DNA of 32,277 bases from Acidobacteriota bacterium (GCA_003225465.1 QIAH01000384.1:1-32277), one strand, 5' to 3'. Counted from the first letter of the stretch, positions 7,350 to 15,053 are shown. Notes: generated from the sequence alone by a model not told the origin. Numbers and translations: made by a program.

Positions 7350-7408
7350 TGGGCCTGACAACCAGGGATCACGACTGACGGGCTCCGATCCACAAATGGA
7401 GGAAAGCG

Positions 7409-7837
7409 ATGGCCGACATCAAACATTCAATTCCGATCACAGCGAAACCAGAAGCAGTCTATCCATTGGTTGCCACTGCCAAGGGATTCAGCCAGTGGTG
7501 GGCGGAAGACATAGTTGAGTCTTCGGGCGCAGTCGAATTGGGGTTCTTCAAGCGCAGTACGGTCTATCGCTTGCGACTCGACGTGGATAAGGCCTCTACG
7601 CACGCCGAGTGGGTCTGCGATAGCGGTGACGAGTGGAAGGCAACCCACCTGATTTTTCGGCTGGAGGCTGCGAATTCCGGAACTCTGCTCCGCTTCACAC
7701 ACGCTGGCTGGAAGGGCGAGACCGACTACTTCGTTGCCTGTACGACGACCTGGGGTGAGCTGATGTACCGTCTCAAGGCCATGGCGGAAGGCAAAAGACC
7801 CGGCCCGCTGTTTCGAATGGCCGAGATGGCGTACTAG
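7409..7837 (+). CDS. SRPBCC domain protein (second copy in operon)
   Basis: A 142-residue START-like protein: an N-terminal strand IKHSIPITAKPEAVYPLVAT, then GFSQWWAEDI, HLIFRLEAANSGTLLRFTHAGW, and a C-terminal helix TTWGELMYRLKAMAEG. GGAGG sits 6 to 7 nt before the ATG. It differs strongly from the first SRPBCC gene, so it is not a recent duplicate. The TAG stop (7835-7837) coincides with the beginning of a dispersed repeat, which may have changed the original C-terminus. It closes the operon. Confidence 0.8.
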   Translation: MADIKHSIPITAKPEAVYPLVATAKGFSQWWAEDIVESSGAVELGFFKRSTVYRLRLDVDKASTHAEWVCDSGDEWKATHLIFRLEAANSGTLLRFTHAGWKGETDYFVACTTTWGELMYRLKAMAEGKRPGPLFRMAEMAY

Positions 7838-7966
7838 AGGCTGCTGAAAAAATGCTTTCGATGTCCACAATTTGCCGCAGTGGCTGAAGCCGCCGATTTT
7901 GCTACTCGTACGGCTCGGAGCCGAGCCCTTTCAAAACATAGCGATGCCTGGAGTCCTTCAGCAGAC
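7837..7966. repeat. About 130-bp dispersed element with inverted ends (copy C)
   Basis: It begins GAGGCTGCTGAAAAA directly on the stop codon and ends CTTCAGCAGACC, an imperfect inversion. It contains TGGCTGAAGCCGCC and CGAGCCCTTTCAAAAC, matching the element at 5690-5827. Confidence 0.6.
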
Positions 7967-8005
7967 CGCTAAGAAGGCGAGCGGGATGGCTGGATGCTAA
8001 TGTAG

Positions 8006-8788
8006 ATGGCATCGGCCATCGGCGCGATACCGGGTACGCCCTTGAACGCGGAATCTCTCCACAAGTTGTTTGACGAGGTACGGCGCGGCAAGCTTTCCCC
8101 CGATGACGCCGTGGCACGCCTACGGCATTTGCCGTTTGAGGATCTGGGGTTTGCCAAGGTGGATCATCACCGCGTCCTGCGCACCGGCATGCCCGAGGTG
8201 ATTTTCGGCGAGAGAAAGACTCCGGCCCAGGTCGCCGGGATTTTTGCGAAGCTCGCGAAGCATGGAGGCAACGTGCTGGCTACGCGCGCCGATGCGAAGC
8301 AGTATGCCGCCGTGAAGAAGCTCGTTCGCGGCGCAAAATATCGGGAACTGGCGCGGGCGATTGTGCTCGAGCGCGACAAGAAGAAATATGGCAAAGGCGT
8401 CGTGACCGTCGTGTCAGCCGGGACCGGCGATATTCCGGTGGCGGAAGAAGCCGTGGTCACCGCCGAGTTGATGGGCAACGATGTCCAGCATCTTTATGAC
8501 GTGGGTGTGGCCGGTGTGCACCGTTTGTTGGCGAATCGCGAAGCACTGGCCAAGGCTCGCGTGCTGATTGTCTGTGCCGGTATGGAAGGCGCGCTCCCGA
8601 GCGTGGTCGGCGGCCTGGTGGGCGTTCCGGTGATTGCGGTGCCGACCAGCGTCGGTTATGGCGCGTCATTTAAGGGCCTGGCGGCCTTGCTCGGCATGAT
8701 GAACTCTTGCGCGTCGAATGTGAGCGTGGTGAACATCGATAATGGGTTTGGGGCGGGGTACGTGGCGTCGCTTATCAATCGGCTGTAG
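8006..8788 (+). CDS. larB: Nickel pincer cofactor biosynthesis protein LarB
   Basis: A 260-residue member of the LarB/AIR-carboxylase family. LarB carboxylates the pyridinium ring of nicotinic acid adenine dinucleotide and cleaves the phosphoanhydride, the first step to the nickel-pincer nucleotide of lactate racemase-type enzymes. The N-terminal helical part has LPFEDLGFAKVDHHR (42-56). The PurE-like domain spans about 132-255 with SAGTGDIPVAEEA (137-149), MEGALPSVVGG, PTSVGYGASF and NSCASNV, whose Cys235 probably corresponds to the catalytic cysteine. The ATG at 8006 has no good ribosome binding site. Neither larC nor larE is in the window. Confidence 0.9.
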   Translation: MASAIGAIPGTPLNAESLHKLFDEVRRGKLSPDDAVARLRHLPFEDLGFAKVDHHRVLRTGMPEVIFGERKTPAQVAGIFAKLAKHGGNVLATRADAKQYAAVKKLVRGAKYRELARAIVLERDKKKYGKGVVTVVSAGTGDIPVAEEAVVTAELMGNDVQHLYDVGVAGVHRLLANREALAKARVLIVCAGMEGALPSVVGGLVGVPVIAVPTSVGYGASFKGLAALLGMMNSCASNVSVVNIDNGFGAGYVASLINRL

Positions 8789-8793
8789 CGAGT

Positions 8794-8998
8794 GAGCTAC
8801 GAGCTTCGAGCTACGAGCTTCGAGCTACGACCCACATTTTTCAGTCGGTCGATTATTCGACCGGAAAAGAATTTCCGGGTTTCTCTTGTCGCAATCGGAC
8901 GCGGGGTCCTTCGACTCCGATGCGGCCTTCGCCGCATCTCCGCTCAGGATGACATCGTTGGAGGTAGCTCGAAGCTTGTAGCTCGAAGCTCGCAACTC
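8794..8998. repeat. Composite repeat: inverted heptad arrays around a core
   Basis: Five tandem heptads (GAGCTAC/GAGCTTC alternating, 8794-8828) stand opposite five inverted heptads (GTAGCTC/GAAGCTT-like, 8964-8998). The core contains CAATCGGACGCGGGGTCC and TTCGACT with CGCTCAGGATGACA (8891-8955). The same core plus heptads recurs at 12770-12934. No gene is seen in 8789-9053. Confidence 0.65.
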
Positions 8999-9005
8999 GC
9001 AGGCT

Positions 9006-9034
9006 AAAAAAAAGGCACGGCTTGCGCCGTGCCT
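9006..9034 (-). terminator. Rho-independent terminator of the BON gene
   Basis: On the minus strand the perfect stem GGCACGGC-GCAA-GCCGTGCC is followed by eight T. It lies 20 bp beyond the stop codon of the BON gene. Confidence 0.9.
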
Positions 9035-9053
9035 GGAGGAGAGAAGTGGATTT

Positions 9054-9827
9054 TTACAAACCTTGCTTCGACCCGTTGTCGACGACCAGGTTGTTTTCCA
9101 CGCTGAACACGCCGGGGACCTGGCCTGCGCGCATGCCGGCGATCTGCTTATCCATGGCGCTATCGACCGTGCCGTACAGGCTGACGTGGCCGCCGTCGAT
9201 GATGATGCGGATCGGACGGGCGGGATCGAGCGCGTAGCGGCTGAGCACGGAGTCACCGTAGAGCACGCGCGCGGTGTGGCGGCGAAGGTTGTCGTCGAAA
9301 ATCGAAACCTGCGAAACCTTGATCTCGTTCACAACATCCTTCACGCCCGGCATGCGATCGGCGATCGCCAGGGCCGAATCGCGGCCCACGTCGTTGTAGG
9401 TCTCTCCGCCGATCGTCGCCACGCCATCCTTCACGCTCAGAGTGAAGTAGTTGAACGCGCTGTCATACCATCCCACGCGATCGTAGTAGATCTTCCTGGA
9501 CAACTGCTCGTGCAGTTGCTCGTCGGTGACCGCTGGTCCGGCAACTGTGATCAGGTTGCGGACGCCCTGCACGTTCTTTTGCTTTTTGGCAGCCTTGGCG
9601 GCATCCAGCTTGTCCTGGTAAAGGTCGACGGTGCCAGTCAGGGTCACAATGCCGTCGTCAACCGAAGACTTAACGTTGTGAAATTTTTGATTGTCAGTGA
9701 GCTTATGCGTGACGCTGGTCTGAATCGTGGTGTCATAGCGTCCCGCGCTGGACGACTGTGCGAACAGACTCGCGCCCACTAAACCCACCATCAGCAGCGA
9801 TGAGAAAATGGCCTTCTTTGTAGTCAT
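9054..9827 (-). CDS. Secreted protein with three BON domains
   Basis: A 257-residue protein with an N-terminal signal peptide (MTTKK, hydrophobic stretch to about residue 20, likely cut after LFAQ). Three BON domains follow at about 32-97, 102-172 and 181-250, each with the beta-strand VTLTGTV/ATIGGET/VSLYGTV pattern and a final GVxxVxNxI/L strand. BON domains bind phospholipid or peptidoglycan-associated surfaces, and proteins such as OsmY and DolP protect the envelope. A periplasmic envelope-stress role is inferred. It has a strong terminator downstream and an inverted repeat in its leader, and appears to be a single-gene unit. Confidence 0.85.
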   Translation of the reverse strand: MTTKKAIFSSLLMVGLVGASLFAQSSSAGRYDTTIQTSVTHKLTDNQKFHNVKSSVDDGIVTLTGTVDLYQDKLDAAKAAKKQKNVQGVRNLITVAGPAVTDEQLHEQLSRKIYYDRVGWYDSAFNYFTLSVKDGVATIGGETYNDVGRDSALAIADRMPGVKDVVNEIKVSQVSIFDDNLRRHTARVLYGDSVLSRYALDPARPIRIIIDGGHVSLYGTVDSAMDKQIAGMRAGQVPGVFSVENNLVVDNGSKQGL

Positions 9828-9848
9828 GATCTTGTGCTCTCCGTCCCC

Positions 9849-9872
9849 AATTAACTAACTGTTTGGTTAATT
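9849..9872. promoter_or_regulatory. Inverted repeat upstream of the BON gene, possible operator
   Basis: AATTAACTAA-CTGT-TTGGTTAATT has 10-bp arms with one mismatch, 21 bp before the BON start. The AT-rich palindrome is unlike its surroundings and resembles TetR-type operators. No regulator gene is adjacent. The remainder of 9873-10109 shows only a CCACAAAGG-type repeat near 10030-10060. Confidence 0.4.
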
Positions 9873-10029
9873 ATTGGATGTGTCTGGGGCCTTCCGGGAT
9901 GCTCAAGGAAGCCTAGTGCGGCGGGCCGATAAGGCACTTGTTATCAAGCAGATAGATCGCAGCTAGGCGCGTTTACGAATCTTTACTATCAAGCAGCCCG
10001 TGAATCAGGGAGATCGGAACCATAAAAGC

Positions 10030-10062
10030 TAACCACAAAGGACACAAAGGAAGCACGAAGGC
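10030..10062. repeat. CCACAAAGGACACAAAGG-type dispersed repeat
   Basis: Short tandem motifs CCACAAAGG, ACACAAAGG and GCACGAAGG lie between genes, related to the copies near 224-304 and 13738-13790. Confidence 0.5.
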
Positions 10063-10109
10063 TCGACCAGCGGGAAACGCTGACCGCGGGCGAAGTCAAG
10101 TCTTACCAC

Positions 10110-10688
10110 TCAGCGGCCGTACTTTCCCATCAATTCTGTCTGCGCCAGAATGTGTCCTTTCATGGCGGATTCAACATCGTTCTTGGTTGCGCCGGCCTTT
10201 AGCGTGAGCTTCGCATTCAGCGCATAGAGCTTGAAAAAGTAGCGGTGCGGCTTGCCCGGTGGAGGACAGGGACCGTTGTAGCCGACCTTGCGAAAATCAT
10301 TTCGCCCCTGCAGCGTCCCGTCAGGGAGTTGCTCTTGTTTCTTTACTCCTTCGGGGAGTTCCGTGGCATTAGCAGGCAGGTTGTAGAGGACCCAATGTAC
10401 CCAGGTGCCAGCAGGGGCGTCGGGATCATCGGCGATGAGCGCAAAGCTTTGGGTTCCTGCGGGAGCGCCGGTCCAGTTCAGGGAAGGAGAGACGTCGGGG
10501 CCGTCGCAAGTGTAGTTCTTCGCGATCGAAGCTCCGTTGGAGAAGGCGGTGCTGGTGATCTGGAATGACATGGCGCCTCCTTGCGCGCAGATGGGGATGC
10601 CCGCGCAATACAGGACTACGCCCCACAGAAGCCGCTGGCTGATCATAGCTATCGCACCCTTCCGAGAAATTTGAAGCAGCCGCTTCAC
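10110..10688 (-). CDS. YbhB/YbcL-family (PEBP, Raf-kinase-inhibitor-like) protein
   Basis: A 192-residue phosphatidylethanolamine-binding-like protein. The family signature DDPDAPAGTWVHWVLYNLP spans residues 87-105, with YTCDGPDVSPSLNW before it and GYNGPCPPPGKPHRYFFKLYAL after it. A signal-like hydrophobic segment runs about 18-36, ending CAQ, so export is likely. The GTG start (10688) overlaps the DoxX stop by GTGA, suggesting coupling; an ATG at 10646 would give a more standard signal peptide and is a fair alternative. The physiological role of bacterial homologues is not established. Confidence 0.85.
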   Translation of the reverse strand: MKRLLQISRKGAIAMISQRLLWGVVLYCAGIPICAQGGAMSFQITSTAFSNGASIAKNYTCDGPDVSPSLNWTGAPAGTQSFALIADDPDAPAGTWVHWVLYNLPANATELPEGVKKQEQLPDGTLQGRNDFRKVGYNGPCPPPGKPHRYFFKLYALNAKLTLKAGATKNDVESAMKGHILAQTELMGKYGR

Positions 10689-11134
10689 GCCTCGATGGAT
10701 TCATTGCTGCCGTGCACGGTTGTATCGAGCGACAGGCGTCCGCTTCCCACTGCAATCAGAAACAGGGATCCCAACAGCATGCACAGATCGGTTCGAGCTT
10801 CGTGCATGGTGCCCCAGAATCCGTCCTTGGCCAGCATTGGGATTTTCGTGGTAGCGATGGCGACGCTGATATCAATGACCAACGGAATGGCGGCGAGTCG
10901 AGTGAGGAACCCTACAATGACCAACAACCCGCACACAATTTCGACCACGCCCACGAAGGGAGCGAAAAAATGAGGCGCTGGAATACCGATTTTCGCAAAA
11001 CGTCCAACACCCAATGCGGCGGGGAAAAGAAACTTCTGCACGCCTTCTGAGAAGAAGACCCACCCGACCAGCAAGCGAACCAGAATCACCGAGGCTTGCG
11101 CAGTTCCATCAAACAGCCAGTTTCTCCAGCGCAT
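10685..11134 (-). CDS. DoxX-family membrane protein
   Basis: A 149-residue integral membrane protein with four predicted helices. The first carries the DoxX signature LVRLLVGWVFFSEGVQKF; then come FVGVVEIVCGLLVIVGFLTRLAAIPLVIDI and a conserved HEARTDLCMLLGSLFLIAVG segment. DoxX proteins are linked to redox and thiosulfate or quinone chemistry in a few organisms; here the function is unknown. It lies 57 bp downstream of purB on the same strand and overlaps the ybhB-like gene. Confidence 0.85.
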   Translation of the reverse strand: MRWRNWLFDGTAQASVILVRLLVGWVFFSEGVQKFLFPAALGVGRFAKIGIPAPHFFAPFVGVVEIVCGLLVIVGFLTRLAAIPLVIDISVAIATTKIPMLAKDGFWGTMHEARTDLCMLLGSLFLIAVGSGRLSLDTTVHGSNESIEA

Positions 11135-11191
11135 TAATCAACGTTACGCTCGTCGAATCTCGGCGGCCAGACTTTCCTCAGCAAAGTTCGT

Positions 11192-12529
11192 TTACGCACG
11201 CTTGGGTGCCGGTTTCGGTGCTGCTTTTGCTTTTGCCTCCCGAAACACGCGCGCGAAAATTTTGTCGATATTTCGCAGTTGACGTTTCAAATCAAACGCG
11301 TGTTCCAATTGTTTGGCGGGCACGCGGCCGGTGATCTCCTTATCGTTCAACACGAGCCGGCGAAAATCGGCGCCCTGTTTCCACGCGCGCATTGCGTGCG
11401 CCTGCACCATCCGGTAGGCGTCTTCGCGCGAAACGCCGTGCTCCACTAAATCGAGCAAGAGCTGCCCACTGAATACCAGACCACGGGTGCTCTCCAAGTT
11501 CGTCTTCATTCTTTCCGGGTAGACGAACATCGTATCCACCAGGTTCGTGGTTTTCTGCAGGAGGTAGTCCACCAGCGTGGTCGAATCCGGAATGATGATG
11601 CGCTCCACCGACGAGTGCGAGATGTCGCGCTCGTGCCATAGAGCTACGTTTTCAAACGCGGCCTGCGCATTCGAGCGCACCACGCGGGCCAGTCCGCTGA
11701 TTTGCTCGCTGGTGACCGGGTTGCGCTTGTGCGGCATCGCGGAGGAGCCTTTTTGCTTCTCGCTGAAGAACTCCTCAGCCTCACGTACCTCAGTGCGCTG
11801 GAGGTGGCGAATCTCGGTAGCGATTTTGTCGAGGGTGGACGCGATCACGGCCAGAGTCGCGAGATAGTACGCGTGGCGGTCTCGCTGGATAACCTGCGAG
11901 GAGATGTCCGCAGCCTTGAGGCCAAGACGAGCGCATATCTTCTCCTCGAGTTCGGGAGACAAGTGCGCGAACGTGCCGACCGCTCCGGAAAACTTACCAA
12001 CTCGAAGACCTTCCGCAGCCTGATGGAAGCGCTCAATGTTTCTTTGCGTTTCCGAATACCAGTTCGCCAGCTTGAATCCGAACGTGATCGGTTCGGCATG
12101 GATTCCGTGGGTCCGGCCGATTTGCGGCGTGTCCTTGAATTCCCAGGCTCGTCGTTTGAGCACTTCCGCGAGCCGCTCAAGATCTTCGGTGATGATGTCC
12201 GACGCCTGTCCGATGAGCAGAGCCTGTGCGGTGTCGACCACATCGTTCGAAGTCAGGCCGTAATGAAACCAGCGCGCGTCGGGGCCAACGATTTCCGCAA
12301 CCGCCGTGGTGAATGCGATGACGTCGTGCCTAACCTCTGCCTCAATCTCCTGGATGCGTTCCAGTTTGAAGCCAGCGCGCTCCCGGATGGCCTTGGCAGC
12401 TTGTTTAGGGACCAGTCCGGCCTCCGCGAGGGTTTCCGTAGCGGCCACCTCTACCGTGAGCCAGGTACGAAAACGATTATCGTCGCTCCAGATGCGGCCC
12501 ATTTCGGGACGGGTGTAGCGGGGAATCAC
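11192..12529 (-). CDS. purB: Adenylosuccinate lyase
   Basis: A 445-residue fumarase-superfamily enzyme that removes fumarate from SAICAR and adenylosuccinate in purine synthesis. Motifs: IWSDDNRFRTWLTVE near the N-terminus, H69 in VRHDV, the GLTSNDVVDTAQ run (91-102), QIGRTHGIHAEP with H141, and the family signature GSSAMPHKRNP (261-271) holding the catalytic serine loop. The start is GTG at 12529, preceded by AGGAGA at good spacing. The last about 15 residues are an Ala/Lys/Pro tail, unusual for PurB but common as a disordered end. It leads the purB-doxX-ybhB run. Confidence 0.95.
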   Translation of the reverse strand: MIPRYTRPEMGRIWSDDNRFRTWLTVEVAATETLAEAGLVPKQAAKAIRERAGFKLERIQEIEAEVRHDVIAFTTAVAEIVGPDARWFHYGLTSNDVVDTAQALLIGQASDIITEDLERLAEVLKRRAWEFKDTPQIGRTHGIHAEPITFGFKLANWYSETQRNIERFHQAAEGLRVGKFSGAVGTFAHLSPELEEKICARLGLKAADISSQVIQRDRHAYYLATLAVIASTLDKIATEIRHLQRTEVREAEEFFSEKQKGSSAMPHKRNPVTSEQISGLARVVRSNAQAAFENVALWHERDISHSSVERIIIPDSTTLVDYLLQKTTNLVDTMFVYPERMKTNLESTRGLVFSGQLLLDLVEHGVSREDAYRMVQAHAMRAWKQGADFRRLVLNDKEITGRVPAKQLEHAFDLKRQLRNIDKIFARVFREAKAKAAPKPAPKRA

Positions 12530-12769
12530 GCTCTCTCCTATCTCGCTGAAATTGCGGGAACCGAGGATTGTAAACGAGTGCGGGAGGGGCGTCCAAACGT
12601 CCTGTCGTCAGTCTTCAGCGAAGCAAGCGGTCAGTTGGCGACTGAGGACAGTTGCCGGATGACTGAATCGGCTAGTCTGTCCGATGTTTCGAACATCCCA
12701 CCAACCCTGAGAGGCGACTTGCTTCCAGGGAAGGCAGTCGACGTGGTGGAAAAGCTCTCCAGGACTATC

Positions 12770-12934
12770 TGCTCGCAATCGGTCGCGGGGTCCCCTTCGA
12801 CTGCGCTCAGGGCAGGCTTTCGGCTCCGTTCGGTTGGCGCCTCACTGCGCTCAGGAAGACAGCTTTGAGGTGGCTTAAAGCTCATAGCTCGCAGCTCATA
12901 GCTCGTGGCTCGTAGCTCGCCGCCCGCAGCTCAC
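12770..12934. repeat. Composite repeat: core plus eight-heptad array
   Basis: The core (about 12776-12861) shares CGCAATCGG(T)CGCGGGGTCC, TTCGACTGCG and GCGCTCAGGA with 8891-8955. It is followed by eight heptads of the form AGCTCNN (12879-12934). No credible gene is present in 12530-13010; an 84-codon frame there is the translation of this repeat. Confidence 0.65.
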
Positions 12935-12997
12935 AACCGTTCGAAAATAGAAAACATCGTGATACGAGACATCACAGGAGTTCTTGTCTTGCTACGA

Positions 12998-13011
12998 TAT
13001 AATCCGCGGCA
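12998..13011 (+). promoter_or_regulatory. marR -10 box, predicted leaderless start
   Basis: A perfect TATAAT (12998-13003) ends 7 nt before the ATG at 13011, so transcription should begin at or next to the ATG. No good -35 is seen. GTGAT and ATCAC (12959-12975, 7-nt spacer) form a small palindrome that could be a MarR operator. Confidence 0.5.
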
Positions 13012-13475
13012 TGGAAACACTCACCCTGTCGGACTACGAATCTCTGGCGGAACTGCGTTATCAGATACGCTGCTTCCTCTCGTTTAGTGAACAGGCGGCC
13101 CGTGCCGCGGGCCTGGAGCCAAGGCAACATCAGCTTATGCTCGGCTTGAAGGGGTTGCCGCGCGGCGCGCGGCCTACCATTGGGGAATTGGCTGAGCGTC
13201 TGCAGATCCAGCATCATAGCGCTGTGGAACTTGTGAACCGTCTTGCGGCCACCGGTTACCTTCGGCGTACGCGCGGTGGCGAAGATCGGCGCGAAGTGCT
13301 GGTATCTCTCACCCCAAGGGGCGAGAAGGTGTTGCGCAGACTGTCATTGCACCATCGCGCGGAACTGCGCTCGGCCGGTCCAATGCTGGTGAAGGCTCTT
13401 CTTCGCGCAATGCGAGGAGCTCGCAGCAACGGCTCGCGTCCCAGGACGGCTGTTGCCACGAGGAAACGAGCCTAG
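13011..13475 (+). CDS. MarR-family transcriptional regulator
   Basis: A 154-residue winged-helix regulator. The DNA-binding part spans about 35-105: TIGELAERLQIQHHSAVELVNRLAATGYLRRTRGGEDRREVLVSLTPRGEKVL, with the DRR-x-VLVSLT wing typical of MarR. The N-terminal helix (YQIRCFLSFSEQAARAAGLEPRQHQLML) fits the dimer interface. The C-terminal 25 residues are Arg-rich. I choose the ATG at 13011 because of the adjacent TATAAT; a TTG at 12984 would lie upstream of that box. No obvious target operon is adjacent. Confidence 0.85.
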   Translation: METLTLSDYESLAELRYQIRCFLSFSEQAARAAGLEPRQHQLMLGLKGLPRGARPTIGELAERLQIQHHSAVELVNRLAATGYLRRTRGGEDRREVLVSLTPRGEKVLRRLSLHHRAELRSAGPMLVKALLRAMRGARSNGSRPRTAVATRKRA

Positions 13476-13495
13476 CCACTACCTGTCACAAATGA

Positions 13496-13711
13496 ACAAC
13501 GGGGGACCTGGCCTTTCCGGACGAAATGCTCTCTGAAGCTTCGGACAAGATGTTGCACCACAATATCGGGCGGCGCCTGCCCGTGGTCGAGCGGAGTGGC
13601 CGGCTCAAGCTTGTAGGCTACCTGGCACGGCATGGAGTTATGGCGGCGCGGCTGGGACGGCTCCATGAAGAACACGTTCGCGAACCGGGCTGGATCAGAA
13701 GAAGATTTTAG
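13496..13711 (+). pseudogene. Remnant of a CBS domain, likely from a ClC-type channel
   Basis: A frame of about 70 codons reads GDLAFPDEMLSEASDKML, HHNIGRRLPVVERSGR, LKLVGYLARHGVMAARL and HEEHVREPGW. This is the second half of a CBS domain with the tail seen in bacterial ClC chloride channel-CBS proteins. It has an in-frame TGA before it, no ribosome binding site and none of the membrane part, so it is a 3' fragment of a lost gene. A short ORF from the ATG at 13526 exists but is probably not functional. Confidence 0.6.
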
Positions 13712-13734
13712 GGAAGGCGAAGATCGAGGATTTT

Positions 13735-13800
13735 TTCACCACAGAGGCACAGAGACACGGAGAAGATCTTTCGGATTCTCTGTGCCTTTCTCGAAAGTTG
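13735..13800. repeat. CACAGAGGCACAGAGACACGGAG-type dispersed repeat
   Basis: Short motifs CACCACAGAGG, CACAGAGACACGG and the inverse TCTCTGTGCCTTTCTCG form an imperfect inverted pair. It is of the same class as the CCACGAAGG repeats at 224-304 and 10030-10062. Confidence 0.5.
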
Positions 13801-13861
13801 AATAAGGGAGATTCCTCCGCCGCGTTCGGCTTCGGAATGACAAGATTTGAGGATTCGATGG

Positions 13862-14833
13862 TTATTGCACGTGTACGTTGGTGGCGGGAACTCTTTTCTG
13901 TGCGGCCTCGATCAGCGGGCGAAGCGCGTCGACCGAGATACCGAGCGTTCCTCCAGAAAAGCCATCGATGTAAGCGGAGTTGATGCCGATGACCTGTCCT
14001 TGGGAATTGAAAACGGGACCACCGCTGCCGCCGTGGGCAGTGGGCGCGTCGTAAATCAGCTTGTCTCCTACGACATCTCCGAGATGTCCAACCGTTGCCG
14101 ACGGCCGGATCAGAGAGAGCGCTGCTAATTCGCTGGCGGCGCCGATATCATCGTGACGGTAGGCGAGACGCTCGTAAACCTCGGTTGGGGATTTTGCAAC
14201 CATCCCGGCAACTCCCATGGGGTAGCCGATCACTGTGACCAACTCTCCGGGCGGTGTGGCGCGTCTGGCGAGGGGAAGCGCTTCCAGGCTGCGTGAGGTA
14301 TTCGAGAATTCCACGTGCAAAATCGCCAGATCGCTATTCGACGATACGACCGTAGGCGTCAGCTCAAACGGAGTCGGGGAGCCGGGGAAGAATGCGACCA
14401 GCTTCTCCAGTGACGGCGTAGCCCCGCGGCGAATGAGGGCATCCGCTTCCGGATCACCAAACCAAGGTTCGGACACATGGCGATTGGTTGCCATCAGCCC
14501 GTTTGCGACGATGAAGCCGGTGCCGGAAACCCGCGCGCGCAGACGAGCAGGCTGGTTCGGAAATCCGACCTGGTAGACGCCAAAAACGTAACAAATCGAA
14601 TTGCGATAACGGTTCAGAACCATGACGGGCATGGCCTGTTCCTGTTTAAGAAGCTGTACTTGCTGGTTTAGTTGTTGGACCTGATCCTGCAGGTCGCTGG
14701 TCGGAGCGGGAGCGTAGTAGTGCACCAGAAGTCCGGTCGCAACCAGCAGCAGGAGGGCGGTCGCGCTCTGGATCAGCCAAGTCCAACTCTCTCCAGCCTG
14801 GTCTAGTTCAGGATTCAGATCTTGCTCAGACAT
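13862..14833 (-). CDS. Membrane-anchored trypsin-like serine protease (HtrA-type, no PDZ)
   Basis: A 323-residue protein with one N-terminal membrane helix (about 20-38), a short coiled coil (about 47-66, QDQVQQLNQQVQLLKQEQ) and a chymotrypsin-fold domain to the end. The catalytic triad is His119 (MATNRHVS), Asp168 (NSDLAIL) and Ser270 (AHGGSGGPV). There is no PDZ domain, unlike DegP. It probably faces the periplasm as an anchored protease; the substrate is unknown. The start ATG has only a weak GGA ribosome binding site. The 220-bp upstream gap (14834-15053) shows no gene; TATATT near 15010 on the minus strand could be its -10. Confidence 0.85.
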   Translation of the reverse strand: MSEQDLNPELDQAGESWTWLIQSATALLLLVATGLLVHYYAPAPTSDLQDQVQQLNQQVQLLKQEQAMPVMVLNRYRNSICYVFGVYQVGFPNQPARLRARVSGTGFIVANGLMATNRHVSEPWFGDPEADALIRRGATPSLEKLVAFFPGSPTPFELTPTVVSSNSDLAILHVEFSNTSRSLEALPLARRATPPGELVTVIGYPMGVAGMVAKSPTEVYERLAYRHDDIGAASELAALSLIRPSATVGHLGDVVGDKLIYDAPTAHGGSGGPVFNSQGQVIGINSAYIDGFSGGTLGISVDALRPLIEAAQKRVPATNVHVQ

Positions 14834-15053
14834 AGTGTTTTTCCAGGTGCAGCACTCTGTCAGGGGAGAAGGGGGCCCAGAGGCGACTACTTGTACCTTC
14901 CTATCTTGCCGGGAGATTCCTGTTTTCCCAAGGCACGGAAGGTGATGTACCGAGAGCCAGCGCTTGGTTGTGGAGCGGCTGGGGGGAGAACGCTATCTGG
15001 CATCAATATAAAGACTTAACGGCTAGGCGAGGTAACCGGGGATAGAGTGCGGC

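Noticed and set aside
11702-12868. 388-codon open frame antisense to purB
   Set aside because: purB has unmistakable catalytic motifs, and the antisense translation has none and runs into repeat sequence.
12631-12885. 84-codon minus-strand ORF
   Set aside because: Its translation (ERSE... and SAVEGDPA) is the known product of a dispersed repeat, not a gene.
12959-12975. GTGAT-N7-ATCAC as a CRP site
   Set aside because: The spacing is 7 between five-base arms and does not fit TGTGA-N6-TCACA; it is kept only as a weak MarR operator candidate.
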